NCBI GenBank assembly: GCA_018725455.1
Contig: QLUN01000008.1
Span: 1 to 15,507 of the forward strand
Length of the DNA: 15,507 nt
Direction of reading: 5' to 3'
From: Chloroflexota bacterium
GTDB taxonomy: Bacteria; Chloroflexota; Dehalococcoidia; SZUA-161; SpSt-899
Each line of letters starts with the position of its first letter. The stretch's first letter is position 1. The notes beneath the pieces were generated by a model, which did no database searches, had not been told where the DNA came from, and saw only the letters and a program-made list of their open reading frames with translations. Of the stretch, positions 6,422 through 12,595 are shown in pieces. The position numbers and the translations under genes were made by a program.

Positions 6422-6754
6422 CTATCTCTCCTCAACCACGATGGTAATATGGCTCAGGCGTTTGAGAATCGGGTTTACCCTTCCGCGGGCCTTAAAACGG
6501 ATTCTCCTCATCCTCAACCCTTCGTCGACAAACGCTCTTACGATTCTAATCTCTGACGGCAACATCTTGAAGTTGTTCTCTGCATTGGCAGCGGCCGATT
6601 TCACCACCCGCGCCACGATACGAGCCGTCGGGCTAGGCATGAATCTCAGAATAGCCAGAGCCTCATCGGGCGTCTTTCCTCGCACCGAATCGACAATTCG
6701 CCGCGCCTTCTGTGGCGAAACCCTTACTCCTCTTGCCGTTGCCCTTACTTCCAT
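6422..6754 (-). CDS. rplV: 50S ribosomal protein L22
   Basis: L22 lines the exit tunnel with its long beta-hairpin and contacts all 23S rRNA domains. The 110-residue product reads MEVRATARGVRVSPQKARRI at the start, has the ANAENNFKM segment and the tunnel-hairpin region with the C-terminal FKARGRVNPILKRLSHITIVVEE. It is full length with no sign of the insertions or deletions in the loop that cause macrolide resistance, although I judge this by eye. The ATG at 6754 has only AGAAAG upstream, at the edge of the TAGCGTG hairpin. Confidence 0.97.
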   Translation of the reverse strand: MEVRATARGVRVSPQKARRIVDSVRGKTPDEALAILRFMPSPTARIVARVVKSAAANAENNFKMLPSEIRIVRAFVDEGLRMRRIRFKARGRVNPILKRLSHITIVVEER

Positions 6755-6759
6755 CTTTC

Positions 6760-6820
6760 TAGCGTGTAGCGCATAGCGTGTAGGGGGTAGGGGGGGCTAC
6801 CCGCTACACGCTACTCGCTA
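6760..6820. repeat. TAGCGTG heptad hairpin, copy 2 (rpsS-rplV spacer)
   Basis: The plus strand has TAGCGTG (6760), TAGCGCA (6767), TAGCGTG (6774), a G-rich centre (TAGGGGG, TAGGGGGGG, 6781-6796), then CTACCCG (6797), CTACACG (6804), CTACTCG (6811) and CTA. The arms form about 21-24 pairs with one to three mismatches. It fills nearly the entire spacer from a few bases before the rplV start to the base before the rpsS stop. It shares its left arm and centre with the copy at 4649. Confidence 0.9.
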
Positions 6821-7114
6821 TCATTTCCTCTTGCCCCCGTGAGATATTCGCTCTGCCTTGCCGGTGTGTCCGCGATAAGTCCGCGTGGGGACGAACTCTC
6901 CGAGTTTGTGCCCTACCATATTTTCGGTGAGAAAAATAGGGACGTGTCTCCTGCCATCATGAACCGCCATGGTGATCCCAACCATTTGAGGTATGACCAT
7001 TGAACTCCGAGCCCACGTCTTGATCACCGCTTTCTGCCCGCTTTCTCTGAGGGCATTCACCTTCTTCATCAACTTGACATCGACGAAGGGGCCTTTCTTC
7101 GTGGATCTTCCCAA
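6821..7114 (-). CDS. rpsS: 30S ribosomal protein S19
   Basis: S19 sits at the top of the small-subunit head and forms a bridge to the large subunit with S13. The 97-residue protein begins MGRSTKKGPFVDVKLMKKV and contains TWARSSMVIPQMVGITMAVHDGRRHVPI and the signature VGHKLGEFVPTRTYRGH. Length is typical. The start is TTG at 7114: no ATG is near, the N-terminus matches the family exactly from here, and GGGAGG lies five bases upstream. It is flanked on both sides by copies of the TAGCGTG hairpin. Confidence 0.97.
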   Translation of the reverse strand: MGRSTKKGPFVDVKLMKKVNALRESGQKAVIKTWARSSMVIPQMVGITMAVHDGRRHVPIFLTENMVGHKLGEFVPTRTYRGHTGKAERISHGGKRK

Positions 7115-7130
7115 GTTAACCTCCCGCTAA

Positions 7131-7198
7131 TAGGTAGCGTGTAGTAGGTAGCGTATAGCCCCTCCCTACCCCCCCTACACGCTATGCGCTACACACTA
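7131..7198. repeat. TAGCGTG heptad hairpin, copy 3, inverted (rplB-rpsS spacer)
   Basis: The plus strand has TAGGTAGCGTGTAG with TAGGTAGCGTATAG (7131-7158), a C-rich centre (CCCCTCCCTACCCCCC), then CTACACG, CTATGCG, CTACACA, CTA (7175-7198). The right arm reverse-complements to TAGTGTG, TAGCGCA, TAGCGTG, TAG, nearly the left arm of the copies at 4649 and 6760, so this copy lies in the opposite orientation. The 90-base spacer also keeps a clean Shine-Dalgarno for rpsS just outside the hairpin. Confidence 0.9.
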
Positions 7199-7204
7199 AT
7201 TGGA

Positions 7205-8026
7205 TTACCTTTTCTTAACGATCATATTGTCACTACGTTTGTTCTTTCGGGTCTTAACACCAGACGCAGGCTTGCCCCAGGGGGTCTTGGGACCAGGAAG
7301 ACCTATTCCTGTTCTCCCCTCACCACCACCATGGGGATGATCACGTGGTGACATGGCTGAACCCCGCACCGTCGGGCGCCAACCCATGAGTCGCTTCCTG
7401 CCCGCTTTGCCCAGGCTGATGCTATCATGGTCAACGCTTCCCACTTGCCCGATGGTTGCCATACACTCCACTCGAATACGATGAATCTCCTTCGAAGGGA
7501 GCCGTACCAGGGCATAGTCATTCTCCTTTGCCATGAGCTGAGCTGAGGTTCCCGCGCTTCGCACCAGTTGCCCCCCCCGTCCCGGTTGAAATTCAATATT
7601 ATGAATCGGGGTGCCTGCGGGAATGAGTCGTAGCGGCAGGGCATTCCCCACCTTGATCTCCGCATTTCCGCCGGACATAATCTCCGCTCCGACCTTGAGG
7701 TTCAGTGGGGCGAGTATATATCGCTTTTCGCCATCGACGTAGTGGATAAGGGCGATGTGCGCCGAGCGGTTGGGGTCATACTCTATGGCAGCCACTTTGC
7801 CGGGAATGTCAAACTTATCCCGCTTAAAATCAATAATGCGGTAGTTTCTCTTCGCCCCCCCCCCGCGGTGTCGTACCGTTATCCGTCCCTGGTTGTTACG
7901 ACCGCCTTTCTTGCGCTGGGGCACGACGAGCGATCTCTCCGGCTTCTTTCTAGTCAGCTCACTGAAGCTTTGGCCGGTCATGGCTCTTCTGCCTGGCGAT
8001 GTCGGCTTGTATATCTTGACTCCCAC
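7205..8026 (-). CDS. rplB: 50S ribosomal protein L2
   Basis: L2 is a primary 23S-rRNA-binding protein needed for subunit association and peptidyl-transferase activity. The 273-residue product begins MGVKIYKPTSPGRRAMTGQ, has the basic RHRGGGAKRNYRIIDFKRD stretch, and the C-terminal signature RGSAMSPRDHPHGGGEGRTG with the conserved histidines. It is full length. The start is GTG at 8026, following rplW after five bases; GGAG lies ten bases upstream and AAGGAA just before it. Order L23-L2-S19 is standard. Confidence 0.98.
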   Translation of the reverse strand: MGVKIYKPTSPGRRAMTGQSFSELTRKKPERSLVVPQRKKGGRNNQGRITVRHRGGGAKRNYRIIDFKRDKFDIPGKVAAIEYDPNRSAHIALIHYVDGEKRYILAPLNLKVGAEIMSGGNAEIKVGNALPLRLIPAGTPIHNIEFQPGRGGQLVRSAGTSAQLMAKENDYALVRLPSKEIHRIRVECMATIGQVGSVDHDSISLGKAGRKRLMGWRPTVRGSAMSPRDHPHGGGEGRTGIGLPGPKTPWGKPASGVKTRKNKRSDNMIVKKR

Positions 8027-8031
8027 TTCCT

Positions 8032-8316
8032 TTATACTCCTCCGAAGATCTCGATCTTATCCCCCTCCCTGAGGGTGACAATGGCCTTCTTCCAGGATGG
8101 CCGGTGTCCTTTAAGCCTCCCATAGCCCCTGGGCTTGCTGGGAAGCATGACCGTGTTTACCGAGACAACCGTGACCTTGAAGGCTTTCTCCACTGCGGCT
8201 TTGACCTGATCCTTATTAGCGCCTTTCATAACCTCAAAAACGTACTTGTTCCGGACCATCAGGTCGGTGTTCTTCTCGGTGATCACCGGTCGGCGGAGCA
8301 CCTCGTAGATATGCAT
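8032..8316 (-). CDS. rplW: 50S ribosomal protein L23
   Basis: L23 lies at the tunnel exit and is the main docking site for trigger factor and SRP. The 94-residue product from the ATG at 8316 starts MHIYEVLRRPVITEKNTDLM, then NKYVFEVMKGANKDQVKAAV and the end REGDKIEIFGGV; length and ends match the family. The frame is open upstream to 8367, which would overlap rplD and add 17 non-conserved residues, so I use the internal ATG. An AGGTAA lies about ten bases before it and a stronger GGGGAGG further up. Seven bases separate it from the rplD stop. Confidence 0.96.
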   Translation of the reverse strand: MHIYEVLRRPVITEKNTDLMVRNKYVFEVMKGANKDQVKAAVEKAFKVTVVSVNTVMLPSKPRGYGRLKGHRPSWKKAIVTLREGDKIEIFGGV

Positions 8317-8323
8317 CTCGATA

Positions 8324-8956
8324 TTACCTATTACCTCCCCAAAGCCCCTCCACCACCCGTACTGCATCGGCGGTGATTATCAAATTCTGGTGAGAGAGCA
8401 AATCAACCATGTTCAATAGCTGAGCCTGGATTATCTTGGTTCCCTCGATATTACTCGCCGACCTAACCACGTTAGTATTCGGGGAGGATAAAGCAATGAG
8501 CGCCGAGCGGTCGATCCCTAATCTTTGCAACATGCCGATCATCTCCCTGGTTTTGGGTTCGCTCATCTCCAGTTTATCTATCACCTTCAGTTCTCCATTG
8601 GAGGCTTTTGCCGAGAGGAGGCACCTTATCGCCAGGCGACGCATCTTCTTGGGCATTCGCTGCCGATAACGGGGCCCGGGGGAGGGCCCAAATATGATGC
8701 CCCCATGACGACGCAGTGGCGATCTTAAGTCCCCCGCTCGCGCCCGACCGGTATGCTTCTGGCGATACAGCTTGCGACCACTTCCGGACACGTTGCTGCG
8801 TGTCTTGGTGCTGGCAGTGCCCACGCGTGCGTTGGCCCGCTGCCTCACCAGCGCCTGGTGAACAACGGCCTCATTCATCGGCACACCGAAGACCCTCTCA
8901 TCCAGGTCAAGCTGCCCTACTATTGCCCCTTGAGTATTATACACTAAAACTTGCAC
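8324..8956 (-). CDS. rplD: 50S ribosomal protein L4
   Basis: L4 reaches into the exit tunnel with a long loop and, in E. coli, represses the S10 operon. The 210-residue product has the globular start MQVLVYNTQGAIVGQLDLDE, the tunnel loop at about 45-100 (GSGRKLYRQKHTGRARAGDL, RRHGGIIFGPSPG), and the C-terminal NVVRSASNIEGTKIIQAQLL, VVEGLWGG. Length is normal. The start is GTG at 8956 with GGGGAG five bases upstream. That signal lies within the last codons of the upstream aspartic protease-like gene, which overlaps rplD by 20 bases. Normally rplD directly follows rplC; here another gene separates them. Confidence 0.97.
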   Translation of the reverse strand: MQVLVYNTQGAIVGQLDLDERVFGVPMNEAVVHQALVRQRANARVGTASTKTRSNVSGSGRKLYRQKHTGRARAGDLRSPLRRHGGIIFGPSPGPRYRQRMPKKMRRLAIRCLLSAKASNGELKVIDKLEMSEPKTREMIGMLQRLGIDRSALIALSSPNTNVVRSASNIEGTKIIQAQLLNMVDLLSHQNLIITADAVRVVEGLWGGNR

Positions 8957-9335
8957 TATGTCTCCCCACTTTTCGCTTTGCCCGCATCGCCTGGCCTCGA
9001 ATCACTTCATGGCGCTCTAGATCAACGATTATTCGAAAGTCCTGCAGGACATGGGTACCCGCAAGCGGTTCACACCCTGGCGGGCCTATAACGACATTCC
9101 CGGCCACGATCTCTCCGTTGTAGACAAAGAGACAGAATCCATAGGGACGTTCCGTGATGCTGCCATCCGCTAGTTCCAGTCGGACAATTCCGGCAGGCTC
9201 TATCCCGACGCCTTCAGCTATTTCTTTCGATACCCAAGCTCTGGTGGCCCCGGTATCTACCAGGAACAAAGTCTCTTGCTGGCGTTCTGGATCCTTGATG
9301 TTTGCGATGGTAAGCTTCAGATAGATCTCGCTCAT
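8937..9335 (-). CDS. Retropepsin-like (clan AA) aspartic protease homologue inserted between rplC and rplD
   Basis: The 132-residue product looks like a single-domain, dimer-forming aspartic protease. The catalytic-type motif FLVDTGAT places the aspartate at D27, followed by WVSKEIAEGVGI. A flap-like strand region follows (residues 55-80). The second conserved hydrophobic-Gly element is PLAGTHVLQDFRIIVDLE (90-107), corresponding to the usual LLGxDVL...vD pattern. There is no signal peptide or membrane segment, so it should be cytosolic. ATG 9335 is preferred; a GTG one codon upstream (9338) is also possible, with GAAGAG seven bases before the ATG. The basic tail RAKRKVGRHSASFSV overlaps rplD by 20 bases and carries the rplD ribosome-binding site, so the gene is built into the operon rather than a fresh scar. 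I recognise the family by motif only; substrate and activity are unknown, and I know of no standard ribosomal operon with it. Confidence 0.85.
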   Translation of the reverse strand: MSEIYLKLTIANIKDPERQQETLFLVDTGATRAWVSKEIAEGVGIEPAGIVRLELADGSITERPYGFCLFVYNGEIVAGNVVIGPPGCEPLAGTHVLQDFRIIVDLERHEVIRGQAMRAKRKVGRHSASFSV

Positions 9336-9367
9336 CACTTATCTCTTCCCCAAACCATTACCCCTCT

Positions 9368-9401
9368 GAATTGCCTTAAGTCTTTGAAAGCTAGGCAATT
9401 C
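9368..9401. repeat. Perfect 9-base inverted repeat between rplC and the protease-like gene
   Basis: GAATTGCCT (9368-9376) and AGGCAATTC (9393-9401) form a perfect stem around a 16-base loop, which itself contains CTTTGAAAG. It starts just past the rplC stop. In the transcription direction it is followed by AGAGGGG, not a U-run, so it is more likely an RNA stability or attenuation element than a complete terminator. It differs from the heptad hairpins in being perfect and lacking a G/C centre. Confidence 0.8.
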
Positions 9402-9403
9402 TC

Positions 9404-10024
9404 CTAATACTTCCTCGCTTTCTTAATAATCAACAAACCATTTTTGGCCCCGGGCACTGCGCCCCGAACCAGAAGCAGATTTCGGTCGGGGTCGGCCAGT
9501 ATCACTTTAAGGTTCCTGGCGGTAACCCGGGCATTGCCCATATGTCCCGCCATGCGCTGTCCTTTCCAGACCTTACCGGGATCGGTACCACCCCCGACGG
9601 ATCCCGGGGCACGGTGCCGATCGGTCTGTCCGTGCGTTTTGGGTCCGCCGCTGAAATGATGCCGTTTTACTACCCCGGCAAAGCCCCTTCCCTTCGAAGT
9701 GCCGACCACATCAACGATGTCGCCGGACTGGAATATATCGACGCTTACCTTCTGTCCGGGCTCGATTGCGGCGATATCCTCGAGTCTGAATTCACGCAGG
9801 TGCCTGAATGCCCCCAACTTCTTCAGGTGTCCCCTCTCCGGTCTGTTCAATCGCCGGGACTCTCCAAATCCAAGCTGGACGGCGTTATATCCGTCGGTAT
9901 CCAGGCTCTTGACCTGCGTCACCATACAGGGACCCGCTTCGATGGCTGTAACCGGCACCACTACGCCGTCCTCGGTAAAGGTTTGAGTCATGCCTATCTT
10001 CTTACCTAAAATTCCAAAGACCAT
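9404..10024 (-). CDS. rplC: 50S ribosomal protein L3
   Basis: L3 is one of the first proteins to bind 23S rRNA and reaches the peptidyl-transferase centre. The 206-residue product from the ATG at 10024 begins MVFGILGKKIGMTQTFTEDG and has the signature FSGGPKTHGQTDRHRAPGSV, then GKVWKGQRMAGHMGNARVT. It has MAGHMG rather than the MAGQMG whose glutamine is methylated by PrmB in E. coli. The frame extends 15 codons upstream into the heptad hairpin, but AGGA is suitably spaced for the internal ATG. Next comes the protease-like gene instead of rplD. Confidence 0.97.
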   Translation of the reverse strand: MVFGILGKKIGMTQTFTEDGVVVPVTAIEAGPCMVTQVKSLDTDGYNAVQLGFGESRRLNRPERGHLKKLGAFRHLREFRLEDIAAIEPGQKVSVDIFQSGDIVDVVGTSKGRGFAGVVKRHHFSGGPKTHGQTDRHRAPGSVGGGTDPGKVWKGQRMAGHMGNARVTARNLKVILADPDRNLLLVRGAVPGAKNGLLIIKKARKY

Positions 10025-10036
10025 ATTAATCCTGAG

Positions 10037-10085
10037 TAATAGGTTATAGGGGTACCCTGTAGCCCCCATTACCCATTACCTATTA
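10037..10085. repeat. TAATAGG heptad hairpin (rpsJ-rplC spacer)
   Basis: The plus strand has TAATAGG, TTATAGG, GG (10037-10052), a centre TACCCTGTAGCCCCC, then CATTACCCATTACCTATTA ending at 10085. The second arm reverse-complements to TAATAGG, TAATGGG, TAATGGGGG. The arms pair through the outer TAATAGG exactly and imperfectly inward. The outer bases include the rpsJ stop TAA (10083-10085). Confidence 0.75.
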
Positions 10086-10391
10086 TATCTTTATCTCGAT
10101 GCTCACCCCGGCGGGCAGATTGAGGCGGGTGAGGGCCTCGACCGTCTTCGATGTCGGATCGAGTATATCTATCAATCGCTTGTGAGTGCGGATCTCGAAC
10201 TCCTCCCGAGAGTCCTTATCAATCACCGGCGAGCGGATAACGCAGAACTTCTTGATATGGGTGGGTAGAGGCACAGGCCCCACTACCGCAGCCCCGGTGC
10301 TTTCTGCCGCCTCAACTATATGAGCCGCCGATTGATCGATTACCCGATGATCGTAAGACCTTAGTTTGATCCTGATTTTTTGTTTTGGCAT
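10083..10391 (-). CDS. rpsJ: 30S ribosomal protein S10
   Basis: S10 is in the small-subunit head and, as NusE with NusB, in antitermination complexes. The 102-residue protein starts MPKQKIRIKLRSYDHRVIDQ, has the signature GPVPLPTHIKKFCVIRSPVIDKDSREEFEIRTHKR and ends LNLPAGVSIEIKI. It is full length. The ATG is eight bases after the fusA stop, so rpsJ is joined directly to the str genes; in many bacteria tuf or a promoter sits here. GGGAG lies about 13 bases upstream. Confidence 0.98.
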   Translation of the reverse strand: MPKQKIRIKLRSYDHRVIDQSAAHIVEAAESTGAAVVGPVPLPTHIKKFCVIRSPVIDKDSREEFEIRTHKRLIDILDPTSKTVEALTRLNLPAGVSIEIKI

Positions 10392-10399
10392 ATTATCCG

Positions 10400-12481
10400 C
10401 TATCTCCCGATCCGATATTTTTCCATAATGCTATCAGCCAGTTCCTTAGAAACCGCCTGGTAGCGATCAAACTTCATAAAAAAGCTCGCCCGGCCCTGAC
10501 TTATCGACCTCAAGTCAGTGGCATAACCAAAGCTCTCCGCCAGGGGAAGATAACACTGGATTACGGCGAGCGCATCCAGTGACTTAATCCCATCGATGTT
10601 TCCCCTCCTCGCATTGAGGCCGCCGATCACATCGCCGAGGAATTCCTGGGGTGTGACTACCTCTAGTTTCATGATGGGCTCAAGGATGACCGGTGCGGCC
10701 TTCCGCACACATTCCCTCGCTGCTATGGCACCGGCCATCTTGAAGGCTGGCTCGGAGGAGTCCACCTCATGATAGCTGCCGTCCACAATGGTCGCCCGGA
10801 CGTCAACCACCGGATAGCCGGCGATAACCCCTTCGGCGAAGGTTTGCTTGATCCCAGTCTGCACCGCCGGGATATATTCGCGGGGTACAACCCCGCCCTG
10901 GATGCGATTGACAAATTCGAATCCCGTGCCGGGCTGCAGGGGCTCGATCTCGAGCCACACGTGCCCGTATTGACCCCTCCCGCCGGTCTGGCGAACGAAG
11001 CGACCCTCAGCCCTGGCAGGGATAGTTATGGTTTCCTTGTAAGCCACACGGGGTCTGCTTACCTTTGCTTTCACCCTGAACTCGCGCAATAAGCGAACTA
11101 CGATAACCTCTAACTGAAGTTCTCCCATGCCGGAGATGAGTGTTTGTCCGGTTTCCTGATTATACTGCACCTTGAATGTCGGGTCTTCTTCAGCGAGCTT
11201 TGTAAGGGCATCCACTATCCGGTCCTGATCGCCTCTGGAGCTGGGCTCGATGGCGACCGAGATTACCGGCTCAGGGAAGGTGATTGATTCCAGAATGATC
11301 GGATGTTCGGTGTCGCAAATCGTATCACCGGTGGAGGTATTCCTCAATCCGACAGCGGCCGCAATGCTGCCGCTGGCAATTTCCGGAATTTCCAGCCGAT
11401 CATTGGCGTGCATCTGATACAGGCGACCGATCCGTTCCTTTTTCCCCGTAACAGCGTTATAAACTACCGCCCCGGAATTCATCCTCCCAGAGTATATCCT
11501 GAGATATACCAGGCGGCCGACGAAGGGGTCGGTGACTATCTTGAAGGCTAAAGCAGAGAACGGGGCATTGTCATCGGGGTAACGCAGCTCCTCCAGGCCG
11601 GAGCGGGGCTCGAAACCGTGAATTGGGGGCATATCCAGGGGGGAAGGCAAATAATCCACAATGGCGTCGAGAACTGGCTGAATGCCGATGTTCCTCAGCG
11701 CACTGCCGCACAGAACCGGAACAATCCTGGCAGAGATGGTAGCCCGGCGCAGACCCGCTTTGATAGCCGCAACGTTGATCTCCTCATCGGCGATATAGGC
11801 AAGCATGATCTCATCATCAGACTCAGCCAGATTCTCGATCAATGCCCGCCGATACCGGGCTACCATATCCCGGTATTCATCGGGAATGGGGATCTCCCTT
11901 GGCTCCGAATTCAATTCCCCTAAGAACATATAAGCCTTTTCCTCGATGATATCAATGATCCCGGTGAGTGAGGATTCAGCACCAAATGGTAATTGCATAA
12001 GCCCGACGTTAGCATTCAACCGCTTTTTCATCATGTCGATGCTGCGCAGGAGGTTGGCACCTACCCGGTCCATCTTATTCACGAAGCAAATTCTGGGAAC
12101 CCGGTACTTGTTTGCCTGATGCCACACCATCTCTGATTGAGATTCAACGCCGGCTACACCATCGAAGAGCATCACCCCACCGTCGAGGACACGGAGGCTT
12201 CGCTCCACCTCAGCGGTGAAGTCCACGTGGCCGGGGGTGTCGATAATGTTGATCCGATGGTCTTGCCAGTCGCAACTGGTTGCCGCAGCAGTAATGGTAA
12301 TCCCTCGCTCTCGTTCCTGATCCATCCAATCCATCTCTGCGGTCCCATCATCCACCCGGCCGATCTTGTAGGTTCGCCCGCTGTGATGAAGGATCATCTC
12401 AGTTATGGTGGTCTTCCCCGCATCGATATGAGCGATGATCCCGATATTACGAATGCGTTCCAGTGGGATTGTGCGTGACAT
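10400..12481 (-). CDS. fusA: Translation elongation factor G
   Basis: EF-G is the GTPase that moves tRNAs and mRNA through the ribosome and, with RRF, recycles ribosomes. The 693-residue product has all G motifs: AHIDAGKTT (17-25), RGITI (59-63), DTPGH (81-85, with the catalytic-type H85), NKMD (135-138) and GSA. Domains II to V follow, including PRVAYKETI and GGRGQYGHVWLEIEP in domain IV and ARRGNIDG in domain V. The frame is open to an ATG at 12556, but those 25 residues cross the palindromic element and are not family sequence; the ATG at 12481 gives MSRTIPLERIRNIGIIAH and has TGAGG about eight bases upstream. Genes rpsL, rpsG and fusA are the str order, without tuf after it. Confidence 0.98.
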   Translation of the reverse strand: MSRTIPLERIRNIGIIAHIDAGKTTITEMILHHSGRTYKIGRVDDGTAEMDWMDQERERGITITAAATSCDWQDHRINIIDTPGHVDFTAEVERSLRVLDGGVMLFDGVAGVESQSEMVWHQANKYRVPRICFVNKMDRVGANLLRSIDMMKKRLNANVGLMQLPFGAESSLTGIIDIIEEKAYMFLGELNSEPREIPIPDEYRDMVARYRRALIENLAESDDEIMLAYIADEEINVAAIKAGLRRATISARIVPVLCGSALRNIGIQPVLDAIVDYLPSPLDMPPIHGFEPRSGLEELRYPDDNAPFSALAFKIVTDPFVGRLVYLRIYSGRMNSGAVVYNAVTGKKERIGRLYQMHANDRLEIPEIASGSIAAAVGLRNTSTGDTICDTEHPIILESITFPEPVISVAIEPSSRGDQDRIVDALTKLAEEDPTFKVQYNQETGQTLISGMGELQLEVIVVRLLREFRVKAKVSRPRVAYKETITIPARAEGRFVRQTGGRGQYGHVWLEIEPLQPGTGFEFVNRIQGGVVPREYIPAVQTGIKQTFAEGVIAGYPVVDVRATIVDGSYHEVDSSEPAFKMAGAIAARECVRKAAPVILEPIMKLEVVTPQEFLGDVIGGLNARRGNIDGIKSLDALAVIQCYLPLAESFGYATDLRSISQGRASFFMKFDRYQAVSKELADSIMEKYRIGR

Positions 12482-12516
12482 CACTCGTGCCTCAGTGTAT
12501 TCTTTGTCAAGGTATA

Positions 12517-12545
12517 ACGTAGGGGTTCGATTCATCGAACCCGAT
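12517..12545. repeat. 29-base palindromic element, copy 2 (rpsG-fusA spacer)
   Basis: This is the same element as at 5703-5731 with one base changed in the loop (TTCA in place of TTTA): ACGTAGGG flank, then stem GGGTTCGA / TCGAACCC. It lies 36 bases upstream of the fusA start, in the same orientation relative to transcription as the copy upstream of rplP. A second hairpin at 12551 directly adjoins it. Confidence 0.85.
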
Positions 12546-12550
12546 AACAT

Positions 12551-12592
12551 GTTCAAAGTTCAATGTTGTTAAGGATGGGAAGAACCTTGAAC
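12551..12592. repeat. GTTCAAAGTTC hairpin in the rpsG-fusA spacer
   Basis: GTTCAAAGTTC (12551-12561) and GAACCTTGAAC (12582-12592) are inverted repeats with one non-identical position that becomes a G-U pair in the transcript, giving an 11-pair stem with a 20-base loop. The left arm steps as GTTCAAA, GTTCAAT, a 7-base period like the other heptad hairpins. It starts four bases past the rpsG stop. Confidence 0.75.
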
Positions 12593-12595
12593 GCT

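Noticed and set aside
8317..8367. Longer rplW start at 8367 overlapping rplD
   Set aside because: The 17 extra residues are not seen in L23; the internal ATG at 8316 gives the normal N-terminus and length.
10025..10069. Longer rplC start at 10069
   Set aside because: The added residues come from the heptad hairpin; MVFGILGKKIGMTQ is the family start.
12505..12510. TTGACA-like -35 on the minus strand before fusA
   Set aside because: No -10 hexamer occurs 16-19 bases downstream; the place is already coding sequence or the Shine-Dalgarno region.
12482..12556. Upstream extension of fusA to an ATG at 12556
   Set aside because: The extra 25 residues cross the palindromic element and do not resemble any EF-G; the ATG at 12481 gives the family N-terminus and has a Shine-Dalgarno.
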